Shown here: piece after piece, positions 49,647 to 58,433 of the stretch
How the letters are laid out: every line of letters starts with the position of its first letter
How positions within the stretch are numbered: the stretch's first letter is position 1
Assembly (NCBI GenBank): GCA_947588805.1
Contig: CANPYR010000001.1
Location: 1-64,000, forward strand
Source of the DNA: an uncultured Clostridia bacterium
Lineage (GTDB): Bacteria; Bacillota; Clostridia; Oscillospirales; Ruminococcaceae
Length of the DNA: 64,000 bases
Direction: 5' to 3'
The notes under the pieces: generated by a model
Database searches by the model: none
Told to the model about the DNA's origin: nothing
The model's input: the letters and a program-made list of their open reading frames with translations, nothing else
Translations under genes and position numbers: made by a program

Positions 49647-49852
49647 TTCTTTTTCAGAGACGGATCCTCGACCAGCCTGTATTCATTCCTTGCAAACTGC
49701 TCTACAGCCATCTTCACGGGGTTATCCTCCGTAGGGATCTTCTCAGCCGCCGCGGCGTCCATAATATCCCTTGCCCTTCTTGCAACGGCAATAACGAGAG
49801 AATATACGCTCTCTCCGTTCTTTAAAATCTGCGAGCTTGACGGTCTTAACAT
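49643..49852 (-). CDS. rpoZ: RNA polymerase omega subunit
   Basis: A 69-residue omega subunit that helps assemble RNA polymerase. Core: ESVYSLVIAVARRARDIMD then NPVKMAVEQFARNEYRL. ATG 49852 overlaps the gmk stop by 7 bp. In Bacillus coaBC follows rpoZ; here priA follows directly. Confidence 0.93.
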   Translation of the reverse strand: MLRPSSSQILKNGESVYSLVIAVARRARDIMDAAAAEKIPTEDNPVKMAVEQFARNEYRLVEDPSLKKK

Positions 49853-50454
49853 TTTTCCAATACTCCTTCAACTGTTTCTTTATTTACTTTTCTTAAAAAT
49901 TTTGACGCTTTCATCACAAGGCTTATATCCTCTATAGCCTTTTCAAGATCGCCGTTTACAACGGTGTAATCGTATTTTCTGGATTTTTTTATTTCTCCCT
50001 CGGCTTCGGCTATCCTTCTTTCGATGACCTCCGAGGAATCGGTCCCGCGCTTTTCGAGCCTATGCCTTAAAGTCTCCAATGACGGCGGGAGAATGAAAAT
50101 AGATACCGCCTCCGGAACGTTCAGCATTACCTTATACGCTCCGACAGTCTCTATCTCCAAAATCACGTCCCTGCCCTCCTCTAACCTGTCAAAAACAGCT
50201 TTCTTGGGCGTTCCGTACATATTCCCGCAGAACTCCGCGTGCTCGAGCATCCCTCCCGAAGCTATCATATCGTTAAACTCCTTGCGGGAGATGAAGTAAT
50301 AATCTACGCCCTCGCGCTCTCCCTCTCTCGGCTCTCTTGTGGTCGCGGAAACCGAAAAGCAAATATTCGGATCGCGCTTCAAAAGCTCGCCCACTATGGT
50401 GCTCTTTCCCGTGCCAGACGGCGCGGAAATTATAAATAACGTTCCCTTTTGCAT
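49846..50454 (-). CDS. gmk: Guanylate kinase
   Basis: A 202-residue kinase turning GMP into GDP. P-loop SAPSGTGKSTIV, GMP-binding SVSATTREPREGEREGVDYYF, and FILPPS. ATG 50454 follows AAAGGAGCAGGAAA. Confidence 0.97.
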   Translation of the reverse strand: MQKGTLFIISAPSGTGKSTIVGELLKRDPNICFSVSATTREPREGEREGVDYYFISRKEFNDMIASGGMLEHAEFCGNMYGTPKKAVFDRLEEGRDVILEIETVGAYKVMLNVPEAVSIFILPPSLETLRHRLEKRGTDSSEVIERRIAEAEGEIKKSRKYDYTVVNGDLEKAIEDISLVMKASKFLRKVNKETVEGVLEKC

Positions 50455-50516
50455 TTTCCTGCTCCTTTCTTCCCGGACGGCGCATTAAACAGCGCTGTAT
50501 AAAGCTTAATTATCAC

Positions 50517-50768
50517 TCAGTCCTCTTCTACATCCTCCAATATCCCGAGGACGTATTCCACGCTGCGCGAGGAAAGTATTACATGGTCGCTGTCCATAAC
50601 AAGCACCGACTTTGTCTTTTTTCCGTATGTAGCGTCTATAAGCGTTCCTTTATCCCTCGCGTCCTGAATAAGCCGCTTTATCGGCGAGCTTGAAGGCTCG
50701 ACCGCCGCGATTATCCTGCTTTTCAGAACGTAGCAGGAATACCCTATATTTAATATGTCGTTTTCCAT
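50517..50768 (-). CDS. remA: RemA-like regulator (DUF370)
   Basis: An 83-residue protein matching Bacillus RemA: LNIGYSCYVL at the start, PIKRLIQDARDKGTLIDATYG, and MDSDHVILSS. RemA is a ring-forming DNA-binding protein that activates biofilm-matrix and osmoprotection genes in Bacillus. Placed between yicC and gmk as in Bacillus. The weak ribosome binding site may reduce its translation relative to yicC. Confidence 0.93.
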   Translation of the reverse strand: MENDILNIGYSCYVLKSRIIAAVEPSSSPIKRLIQDARDKGTLIDATYGKKTKSVLVMDSDHVILSSRSVEYVLGILEDVEED

Positions 50769-50782
50769 CTTTTTCTACCCGG

Positions 50783-51661
50783 TCATTCAATATTCTGGAT
50801 CTGTTCTCTTATCTTCTCAACGCAGTTTTTCATGTCAAGAACAGTCTTCGTGATCTCAAGATCGTTGCACTTCGATCCTATGGTATTTACCTCGCGGTTG
50901 AATTCCTGGATAAGAAAATCAAGTCGCTTTCCTATCGGCTCCTTCTCCTCAAGAAGACTTCTGTACTGCGAGATATGGCTCTTAAGCCTTACCGTCTCCT
51001 CGTCCACCGCGGTCTTATCAGCAAAAATCGCAGTCTCGGTGAGAATGCGCTGCTCGTCGATATCCTTTTCCTCTAAGATCTCGCTGAGCTTTCCGTAGAG
51101 CCTGTCGAAGTATTTCTTGGTGACTATAGGGGATCTCTCCTCGACCTTTTTCACATTTGATTCTATCTCCGAGATCTTGAGTAAAATGTCGTTTTTAAGC
51201 TTTTCGCCCTCGACCTGTCTCATCGCGACGAATTCTTTTAACGCCTCCTCGGCGGTCGATCTTACCTCTTCCCATACGGCTTCCTCGTCGGTCTCACGCT
51301 TTGTGACCGTAAACGCGTCGGGTATCCTCATGATGTGCGAAAGCGAAAGATCGTCCGTTACGCCTATTTTATCTTTTACCGACCTAAGCGCTCCGACGTA
51401 GCTTCTTATTATCTCTTCGTTCGCTTCGATCTGCTCCTCCGGCTCCGATATCGCCGTCAGCGATACGAACGCTTCGACCTTTCCTCTGTTGATCTCGGAC
51501 GAAAATAGCTTCTTCAACCTGTCCTCCATAAAGGAATACTGTCTCGGAATTCTGGAGCTGAATTCAAAAAATCTGTGGTTTACCGAGCGGAGCTCAACCG
51601 TGACCTCGAAATCGTCGAAGGTCTTCACTGCCCGCCCGTAGCCAGTCATGCTTCTTGGCAT
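50783..51661 (-). CDS. yicC: YicC family endoribonuclease-like protein
   Basis: A 292-residue YicC/YloC protein; members are endoribonucleases. N-terminus MTGYGRAVKTFDDFEVTVELRSVNHRFFEFSSRIPR, middle coiled-coil-like stretch, C-terminal EPIGKRLDFLIQEFNREVNTIGSKC. First gene of the long operon. ATG 51661 follows AGAAAGG. Confidence 0.94.
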   Translation of the reverse strand: MPRSMTGYGRAVKTFDDFEVTVELRSVNHRFFEFSSRIPRQYSFMEDRLKKLFSSEINRGKVEAFVSLTAISEPEEQIEANEEIIRSYVGALRSVKDKIGVTDDLSLSHIMRIPDAFTVTKRETDEEAVWEEVRSTAEEALKEFVAMRQVEGEKLKNDILLKISEIESNVKKVEERSPIVTKKYFDRLYGKLSEILEEKDIDEQRILTETAIFADKTAVDEETVRLKSHISQYRSLLEEKEPIGKRLDFLIQEFNREVNTIGSKCNDLEITKTVLDMKNCVEKIREQIQNIE

Positions 51662-51740
51662 AGCCCTTTCTCCTTAATTATTTTTGTCATACGGATCCAC
51701 CTTACATCTCAGACTGCATAGTTATCCATATTCAGTACTT

Positions 51741-51769
51741 ATTATACCACACTTAATTCCATAAAGCAA
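51741..51769 (-). promoter_or_regulatory. SigA-type promoter of the yicC-to-rsgA operon
   Basis: On the minus strand TTGCTT (51764-51769), 17 bp, TATAAT (51741-51746), with TGG before the -10. The leader is about 75 nt; no clear riboswitch seen. Confidence 0.8.
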
Positions 51770-51808
51770 GGTTTTTTAAAAATTTAATGGTAACAAAACG
51801 GTTAAATA

Positions 51809-51834
51809 TGAAAAAGCCAGTCCTAAGACTGACC
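51809..51834 (-). terminator. Terminator after the adaptor lipoprotein gene
   Basis: On the minus strand GGTCAGTC-TTAG-GACTGGC followed by TTTTTC. Confidence 0.85.
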
Positions 51835-51860
51835 TTTTCGGTAAAGATACGGAAATTATA

Positions 51861-52904
51861 TCATCTCAAAATAAGTGTTTCGCTGCCGTCAAGACCGTTT
51901 ACTATCTCTGCAAGGCCCTGATCCGTAACGGCGCCGACCTCGACCTGAGTCTGGACCTTTATACCGTTCATCAGAACGTTTACAAAGCTCGCGGTTTGGT
52001 TCGTAAGATCGTCCGTCGCTTCAAAAACGGCTTCAAACGGAATTATTACCGCGTCGTCGCGCCTGAGCGTCGTGAATATTACCTCTATGCCGCCGATATC
52101 CAAAAATTCAAGATCGTCGTCGTCAGGCTGTATTACATAGCTCGTGACTGTCGTAGGACCGTCGTCGCCGCCGAAGAACCCTCCCCAGCGCAATTCCTGA
52201 GTTACGGTATCGACTACCTTTCCCTCTGCTTCAAGAAGAGTCCCCTGCTTGATCTTCACCCTTGTTCCGAACGAAATATTGCTGAGCTGTCCGTTAAAGT
52301 CGCTTACAGTGAGCATCCTTCTTGAGCTGTCGGATATGGTGCATAAAGTCCTGTTCTTATCTATAGTAGAGCCTGCTCTGTAGTTTCCGACCGAAGTGAT
52401 CCTACCCGAGAACGGAGCCTTAAGTACAAGATAGTCGCGCAGCTCTACTAAATTGTCGTACTCCATCTGCTCTAAGTCAAGAGCGATCTTTGCGAATTCT
52501 ATATCGTCTGCGCTCGCGTGCTGAGCCTGAAGCGTTTCGTAGGTGGAACGTGCGCTGTTGAGCTTTATCTCCTGAACGGTGATATCCTCTTCAAGAGAGT
52601 CTGGCTTAAGAGTTGCGATAACCTCTCCCTCCTCGACCTCCTGGTCCTGGTGGACGTTCAAGGACTCTATCGTCCCTCCTATATGCGTAAACATCAGATC
52701 CACACGGTAGGGCTCGGTAAAGCTTCCTTCAAGAGATACCTCCTGCTTAAGGGTGCCTTTTGTCGCGTGGACGGTTTCATAGTTGATACCGTTTCCGGTC
52801 CTTATCGGGATGAAAATATTCCCGTCGTCGTCGGATTTACCGCATGAAGTCATAAGAGAAGCGGCAAGAGCAATACAAAGTAATAAAGAAATCGGTTTTT
52901 TCAC
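51861..52904 (-). CDS. HlyD/RND-type efflux adaptor lipoprotein
   Basis: A 347-residue lipoprotein (lipobox LMTSC, lipidated Cys21). It has biotinyl-lipoyl-like half motifs (GTIESLNVHQDQEVEEGEVIATL and LVLKAPFSGRITSVGNYRAGSTI) flanking a coiled-coil hairpin (about residues 110-160), the layout of membrane-fusion adaptors that work with MacB-type ABC exporters. No exporter gene lies beside it. The start is GTG 52904 after GGAGG; the track start at 52979 is inside the promoter. Confidence 0.88.
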   Translation of the reverse strand: MKKPISLLLCIALAASLMTSCGKSDDDGNIFIPIRTGNGINYETVHATKGTLKQEVSLEGSFTEPYRVDLMFTHIGGTIESLNVHQDQEVEEGEVIATLKPDSLEEDITVQEIKLNSARSTYETLQAQHASADDIEFAKIALDLEQMEYDNLVELRDYLVLKAPFSGRITSVGNYRAGSTIDKNRTLCTISDSSRRMLTVSDFNGQLSNISFGTRVKIKQGTLLEAEGKVVDTVTQELRWGGFFGGDDGPTTVTSYVIQPDDDDLEFLDIGGIEVIFTTLRRDDAVIIPFEAVFEATDDLTNQTASFVNVLMNGIKVQTQVEVGAVTDQGLAEIVNGLDGSETLILR

Positions 52905-52950
52905 AGTGCAGCCTCCAAGTGGTGAAAATACGAAAATACAAGATATAGAT

Positions 52951-52979
52951 ATTCTATCATATATCAACAGAAATTGCAA
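52951..52979 (-). promoter_or_regulatory. SigA-type promoter of the adaptor lipoprotein gene
   Basis: On the minus strand TTGCAA (52974-52979), 17 bp, TAGAAT (52951-52956). Confidence 0.7.
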
Positions 52980-52987
52980 GTAGTTTT

Positions 52988-54100
52988 TTAAATTTTTGTA
53001 ACTTTTTCTATAACGCTCGAAATAATGCCGTTAGAAACCAAAAATCCTTCGGGCGTAAGAGCGATCCTGTCCCCGCTTTTTATCATCAGCCCGCCGAAAA
53101 TCATTCTTGAAATCAAAGACTCAATCCCGGAAATATCTCCTCCTAAGTCCGCAATTCTGTCAAGCGATATGCCTTTACAGAGTCTCAATCCGAGCAGGAT
53201 GTATTCTTCAAGCGCGTCGGGTTCCGAATCCTCCGTCAAGGGCTCCGCGCAGGGATTTTTTATGAATTCTTCTATGTTATCGTCTGTATAAAATCTTTTG
53301 CCGCCGAAAAACGAGTGCGCCGAAGCTCCGAAGCCGATATACTCCTCTCCGGTCCAGTACTTTAAATTGTGCTTAGATTCATACCCCGGGACAGAAAAAT
53401 TCGATATTTCGTACTGCTTAAAGCCGAGCCTGTCAAGCGCTTTCACGGCTTCAAGATAGATATCCGAAACGGTATCGTCGTCAGGGATGAGCGAGCGTAT
53501 CTCTTCGCAGTCAAATCTTGTCCCGGGTTCAATCTTTAACATATACGCGGAGATATGCTTTACGCCTAAAGAAGCGATTTTTCTTACCGATTCAAGCGCG
53601 CTGTCTTTGGTTTGGTACGGTATCCCGAGCATTATGTCAGCGGAGATATTATCAATCCCGGCTTTTTTTGAAAGCTCAACCGCTTTACAGGCTTCCGAAA
53701 AGCTGTGGATTCGTCCGAGCGTGTAAAGCTCTTTTTCTTTACATGACTGGATACCGAAAGATATTCGGTTAAGTCCCATTTTTCGAAGCGACGAAAGATA
53801 ATCCTCGCTGACGGTTCCGGGATTGGCTTCAGCAGTTATCTCTGAGCCGCGTCTAACGTCGAATTTTTTTACGACAGCGTTTAAAATTCTCTCAAACTGA
53901 ACCTCGGAAAGAAGAGAAGGCGTTCCCCCGCCGAAATATATTGTATCGGATGGCACGCCGCCGACGGGAAAATTATCTATACTTTTAATAAGCGCGCTCG
54001 TATAGCTTTCTATCGCCCCTGCCTTAGGGACCGACGAGCAGAAATCGCAGTAGCTGCACCGCTTTATGCAAAAGGGTATATGGATATAAATTCCGTTCAT
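52988..54100 (-). CDS. hemW: Radical SAM heme chaperone HemW-like
   Basis: A 370-residue radical SAM protein of the HemW (HemN-like) family. The cluster motif is CIKRCSYCDFC, followed by YFGGGTPSLL and a C-terminal HemN domain. The family binds heme or acts in heme transfer; true coproporphyrinogen oxidase activity is not expected. The ATG 54100 follows AAAGGAGGAAAAGAAA; the track's 54181 start adds a non-conserved 27 residues. Confidence 0.92.
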   Translation of the reverse strand: MNGIYIHIPFCIKRCSYCDFCSSVPKAGAIESYTSALIKSIDNFPVGGVPSDTIYFGGGTPSLLSEVQFERILNAVVKKFDVRRGSEITAEANPGTVSEDYLSSLRKMGLNRISFGIQSCKEKELYTLGRIHSFSEACKAVELSKKAGIDNISADIMLGIPYQTKDSALESVRKIASLGVKHISAYMLKIEPGTRFDCEEIRSLIPDDDTVSDIYLEAVKALDRLGFKQYEISNFSVPGYESKHNLKYWTGEEYIGFGASAHSFFGGKRFYTDDNIEEFIKNPCAEPLTEDSEPDALEEYILLGLRLCKGISLDRIADLGGDISGIESLISRMIFGGLMIKSGDRIALTPEGFLVSNGIISSVIEKVTKI

Positions 54101-54202
54101 TTTCTTTTCCTCCTTTGTATATTTTAGCATACCGAACGCCAAATTGCAACCGAAATATTCTCTTTTACAGCTTTCCGTCACAATTTTTTCATCTTAAAAG
54201 TG

Positions 54203-54231
54203 TTGCAATTTTTATTTAAAAGTTGTATAAT
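54203..54231 (+). promoter_or_regulatory. SigA-type promoter of nifS-thiI
   Basis: TTGCAA (54203-54208), 17 bp, TATAAT (54226-54231). Confidence 0.8.
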
Positions 54232-54306
54232 ACTTTAGATATATAGGATTTATAACGCTTTAATTATTTTTAGCGCAATATTTTTGATCTCTTGGGAGTA
54301 TTTTAT

Positions 54307-55452
54307 ATGATCTATCTTGACAACGCCGCTACTACCGTCGTCTCCGAAAAATCGTCCGATGCGGTTTATTACGCCATGAGAAAATGCTTCGGAAATCCGT
54401 CCGCGCTTTATCGGTTCGGAATCGACGCGGAAAAGCTTCTTGACTTTTCCCGGGAAACCGTCGCCGGTGCGATAGGCGCTAAAGAAAATGAAATTATTTT
54501 CACATCCGGCGCTACCGAGTCAAACAATACCGCGATTTTCGGAGCTGCGGAGATATACGGAAAAAGAAAGAAAAAAATTGTAGTCACTGCAATCGAACAC
54601 CCCTCCGTCTCGGAAGCAGTAAAAAAACTCGGCGAGCGCGGATTTGAGGTCGCGACTGTTTATCCCGACAAAAACGGCGAAATAACTTCGGATATGCTCT
54701 TTGACGCTGTAGACGGCAACACGTTCATGATAAGCGCTATGCTTGTAAATAACGAGACGGGATATATTTTGCCGATTGAAAGCGCTTTCGGAAGGATCAA
54801 GCGGGCATATCCTCGGTGTATCGCCCACTGCGACTGCGTTCAGGGGTTTATGAAGCTTCCGATTAACGTCAAAGCCCTCGGGGCCGATCTTATATCTTTG
54901 AGCGGACATAAAGTTCATGCTCCCAAGGGGATCGGAGCGCTCTATATTAAAAAGGGAATAAGGCTCGCTCCGCTTCTTTTTGGCGGCGGTCAGCAGGGCG
55001 GCCTTCGCTCGGGGACCGAAGCCACGCCGCTGATATTTGCTTTTGCAAAATCCGTCGAAGAGCTTTATCCTACTATAGACAAAAGATTTGAAAAGGCGAC
55101 TGAGCTTAAAAATTACGCCGTGAAAAAGCTTGAAGAAATAGGCGCGAGGATAAATTCTTCTTCGGCGGCAAGTCCGTATATTTTAAGCGTATACGTCCCG
55201 GAAATTAAGAGCGAGACGGTTCTTCACTATCTTGAAAGCAAGGATATATGCGTATCAAGCGGCTCGGCATGCTCAAGGGGCAAAAAAAGCAGAGTTCTTG
55301 AAGCCTTCGGTTACGGAAGCGATATAACAGACTCCACGGTCAGATTAAGCTTCTCGCACGAAAACAGCTTTGAAGATATCGATCTTGCCGCCGAGGAAAT
55401 CGGAAACGCTATGAATACGCTTGTAAAAATAAAAAGAGAGGTAAAAAGATGA
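54307..55452 (+). CDS. Cysteine desulfurase (NifS/IscS type)
   Basis: A 381-residue PLP enzyme moving sulfur from cysteine to acceptors. YLDNAATT at the start, PLP Lys in SGHKVHAPKGIG (about 204), catalytic Cys in SSGSACSRGKKS (about 322). It overlaps thiI by 4 bp, so it most likely supplies sulfur to ThiI for tRNA 4-thiouridine. The ATG at 54307 follows GGGAG; the track's TTG 54292 overlaps that site. Confidence 0.93.
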   Translation: MIYLDNAATTVVSEKSSDAVYYAMRKCFGNPSALYRFGIDAEKLLDFSRETVAGAIGAKENEIIFTSGATESNNTAIFGAAEIYGKRKKKIVVTAIEHPSVSEAVKKLGERGFEVATVYPDKNGEITSDMLFDAVDGNTFMISAMLVNNETGYILPIESAFGRIKRAYPRCIAHCDCVQGFMKLPINVKALGADLISLSGHKVHAPKGIGALYIKKGIRLAPLLFGGGQQGGLRSGTEATPLIFAFAKSVEELYPTIDKRFEKATELKNYAVKKLEEIGARINSSSAASPYILSVYVPEIKSETVLHYLESKDICVSSGSACSRGKKSRVLEAFGYGSDITDSTVRLSFSHENSFEDIDLAAEEIGNAMNTLVKIKREVKR

Positions 55453-56624
55453 ACGAACTGATACTCTGCAAATACGGAGAGATCGTGCTCAAAGGATTGA
55501 ACCGCGGGAGCTTTGAAAACGAGCTGATGAAAAACGTCAGGCGAAGACTTAAGCCGCTCGGAAAATTTGATCTTCGCTCCGCTCAGTCAACGCTTTATGT
55601 GAGATCTCTTGACGGAAACGCAGACATGGACGAGGTCATGGACCGTCTTAAGAAGGTATACGGGATAACTAAGCTCTGCAAAGCGATAGGCGTTGAAAAG
55701 GACGTTGAAAAGATCTATTCGGTCGCCAAGGAGCGCTATTCGGAAATATTAAAAAGCGCTAAGAGCTTCAAGGTCTCCTGCAAGCGCTCGGATAAAAAAT
55801 TCCCGCTCACATCCCCTGAGCTCGCGGCCGAGCTTGGCGGCAGACTTTTGGAGGATTTTCCGGGTCTAAAAGTGGATCTGTTCGAGCCGGAGGTCACGAT
55901 AGTCTGCGAAATTCGGGACGGCGGGGCTTATATCCACGATATCCCGATAGACGGCGCGGGAGGGATCCCGGTCGGAACTTCTGGCAGAGCCCTGCTTCTT
56001 CTTTCCGGGGGAATCGATTCCCCGGTAGCCGGATGTATGCTTGCAAAGCGCGGAGTCATGGTCTCGGCGATTCACTTCGAGTCCCCTCCTTATACCTCAG
56101 AAAGAGCGCTTATGAAGGTCGAAAGGCTCGCTAAGAAAATGTCGGAGTACTGCGGGATGATCAATTTCTTCACGGTACCGTTTACGAAGATCCAGGAGGA
56201 AATAAGAAACAACTGCCCGGAAGAATTCTTTACCCTTATAATGAGACGGCTTATGATGGAGATCGCTCAGAGAATAGCCGAGAAAAATTCCATCCAGGCA
56301 ATAGCCACCGGTGAAAGTCTCGGCCAGGTCGCTTCTCAGACCATGGCGGCTATGGTTACTACCGACGCGGTTTGCAGGATGCCTGTGTTCAGACCCTGCA
56401 TAGGTCTTGACAAAAAAGAGATAATCGATATTTCCTATAAGATCGGGACGTTTGAGATATCGATAGAACCGTATGAGGATTGCTGCACGGTATTCACGCC
56501 GAAGCACCCTAAAACAAAACCTGTTCTTTCGGACGTTGAAGCCGCTCAGGGTATGTTTGACTTCGAGCCGCTTATTCGGGAAGCGGTCGAGAATACCTCC
56601 GTTAAGACGATAAGGGCGTACTGA
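55449..56624 (+). CDS. thiI: tRNA 4-thiouridine synthase ThiI (no rhodanese domain)
   Basis: A 391-residue ThiI. N-terminal ferredoxin-like and THUMP domains (residues 1-165), PP-loop LLSGGIDSPVAGCMLAKRG (about 181). The C-terminal rhodanese domain of E. coli ThiI is absent, as in other Firmicutes, where a dedicated desulfurase serves instead. ATG 55449 overlaps nifS. Confidence 0.95.
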   Translation: MNELILCKYGEIVLKGLNRGSFENELMKNVRRRLKPLGKFDLRSAQSTLYVRSLDGNADMDEVMDRLKKVYGITKLCKAIGVEKDVEKIYSVAKERYSEILKSAKSFKVSCKRSDKKFPLTSPELAAELGGRLLEDFPGLKVDLFEPEVTIVCEIRDGGAYIHDIPIDGAGGIPVGTSGRALLLLSGGIDSPVAGCMLAKRGVMVSAIHFESPPYTSERALMKVERLAKKMSEYCGMINFFTVPFTKIQEEIRNNCPEEFFTLIMRRLMMEIAQRIAEKNSIQAIATGESLGQVASQTMAAMVTTDAVCRMPVFRPCIGLDKKEIIDISYKIGTFEISIEPYEDCCTVFTPKHPKTKPVLSDVEAAQGMFDFEPLIREAVENTSVKTIRAY

Positions 56625-56630
56625 TATAAA

Positions 56631-57191
56631 ATGAGAAGATATATATATGAAGATCCGTCGAAAATAAGCGATTTTTCGGGCGACGAGCTTGACAAAATCC
56701 GCGCGGATATTGACAAAACCGCATACTTTGTGGTACAATATATGATTGAGAAGAATTTGAGCGTTTCAACTGCGGAAAGCTGCACGGGAGGAATGCTCGC
56801 TTCGGCTATAACATCAGTGCCGGGAGCTTCGGGAATTTTTGAGTGCGGGATAGTGAGCTATTCAAACCGTATCAAGGAAAAAATTCTCGGAGTTTCGGAG
56901 GAAACAATAAATAATTACGGCGTGGTGAGCGCCGAGACTTCAAGGGAAATGGCCGAGCGCGCTATGGCGCTTTCCGGAAGCGATATCTCGGTCGGAATAA
57001 CCGGTCTTGCGGGACCCGGAGGAGACGGAAAGCTGCCGGAAGGAACAGTATATGTAACGGTGCTTTATGAGCGCGGGGATAAAGCCGTAACCGAAAATCT
57101 TGATCTCGGAAGCCGCGGAAGAAGATATATAAGAGCCGCGACGGTTCTTGACGTTTTGAAGAAGTTGGAGAATATTTTATCTGCGCTGTGA
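56631..57191 (+). CDS. CinA C-terminal-domain protein (nicotinamide-nucleotide amidase-like)
   Basis: A 186-residue protein with only the CinA C-terminal domain: STAESCTGGMLASAITSVPGASGIF and GITGLAGPGGD. This domain deamidates NMN in NAD salvage. The N-terminal MoaB-like half of full CinA is missing; 40 unrelated residues precede. 6 bp after thiI. Confidence 0.9.
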   Translation: MRRYIYEDPSKISDFSGDELDKIRADIDKTAYFVVQYMIEKNLSVSTAESCTGGMLASAITSVPGASGIFECGIVSYSNRIKEKILGVSEETINNYGVVSAETSREMAERAMALSGSDISVGITGLAGPGGDGKLPEGTVYVTVLYERGDKAVTENLDLGSRGRRYIRAATVLDVLKKLENILSAL

Positions 57192-57212
57192 GCGCTTTGG
57201 GAGGTTTATGCA

Positions 57213-58352
57213 ATGGCAATGCTCGACGAAGCAAGAAGGGGCTCCCTGACGGACGACCGTGACCGCTCCTTCAAGGGCAGAATAAAGGAGATAATCCCCT
57301 GGAAGGGCGATTCCTTGCAGGAGATCTTAAGAAAGATTATTTTCATCGTCGCTGTCGGAGTCCTTATTTACAGCGCCTACACCACCTATATCTACTTCTT
57401 CGGCTCGGATAAGATGAAGGATGATCAGAGAGAGCTTGCAAGCCTTCTCGTTCCCGGAAGCCCCGATTCCGAGGAGATCCCCGCTCCGAACGAACAGCCG
57501 GGTACGCCAGACGCTCCTAACAGTAATACCGATACCCCGTCAAGCGGCGAGCAGCCGGGCGCTCAGAATCCCGAGTTTCCTGTTGAAAATCTTGAGATGC
57601 TCCACGACTTTGACAAGCTTTATGAGATAAATCCCGATATAGTCGGCTGGATATCCATCGACGGGATCTATCTTGAGGATACCGATACGCTCGCTATAAA
57701 CTATCCCGTAGTCCAGACCGACGACAACGACTATTATCTTGAGAGGGACTTTTACGGGGAAAAGCAGGACTACGGCGCATTATTTGCAGACTACAGGGCT
57801 TCGGTAAGCGGCGCCGCGCGCTCTTCTAACGTCACTATCTACGGGCATAACATGAAGACCGAATATTACTTCCATCACCTGCGCGACTATAACAGAAAGA
57901 GCCCCGATTTTATATCCGAGCACAGGCTCGTGAACTTCTGGTCGCTTTATTCAAAGGATAAATATATAATCTTCGCTTGCTTCCTGGTCTCCACCCACGA
58001 GGAGGACGACAACCAGCCGCTCTTTATGTACCACAACGTGGTCGATTTCAGATCGGACTCAGATTTTGATTACTGGTACAAAAACGTCATGTACAGAAAC
58101 TATTATACCACCGATATAGACTGCAATATCGACGACGATTATCTCACGCTCTCCACCTGCGCTTACGATATCTCGGATTCAAGATTTGTGGTCGTAGCAA
58201 GAAAATTAAGACCCGGCGAGGATCCCGACTCTTATACTTACGGCTCCAACGAGGACAGACATATGCCGGAAAAGTGGTATCACGCGTACGGGATAAAGGT
58301 TCCTAAGGACGACGGACCGGATTATGATTCCTACGTTCCGGCGCAGTCTTGA
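57213..58352 (+). CDS. srtB: Class B sortase (membrane-anchored)
   Basis: A 379-residue class B sortase that attaches proteins to the cell wall. Cytoplasmic N-terminus of about 40 residues, one membrane helix (about 42-66), a Pro/Asn/Ser-rich linker, then the sortase domain with His in IYGHNM (about 212), Cys in LSTCAYD (about 316) and Arg in DSRFVV (about 324). A 45-residue tail (PGEDPDSY to VPAQS) extends beyond the domain. Start ATG 57213 follows GGGAGGTTTATGCA. 21 bp after cinA. Confidence 0.93.
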   Translation: MAMLDEARRGSLTDDRDRSFKGRIKEIIPWKGDSLQEILRKIIFIVAVGVLIYSAYTTYIYFFGSDKMKDDQRELASLLVPGSPDSEEIPAPNEQPGTPDAPNSNTDTPSSGEQPGAQNPEFPVENLEMLHDFDKLYEINPDIVGWISIDGIYLEDTDTLAINYPVVQTDDNDYYLERDFYGEKQDYGALFADYRASVSGAARSSNVTIYGHNMKTEYYFHHLRDYNRKSPDFISEHRLVNFWSLYSKDKYIIFACFLVSTHEEDDNQPLFMYHNVVDFRSDSDFDYWYKNVMYRNYYTTDIDCNIDDDYLTLSTCAYDISDSRFVVVARKLRPGEDPDSYTYGSNEDRHMPEKWYHAYGIKVPKDDGPDYDSYVPAQS

Positions 58353-58433
58353 AAACTGCGCGGCGCGGATTTTGCCGATACTGTATTTTATTATTTTATA
58401 TTCTATATTTTATTACAGAAAGGACAGTAATAT

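Noticed and set aside
56097-56738. 213-codon minus-strand ORF opposite thiI
   Set aside because: Antisense shadow of thiI with no family resemblance.
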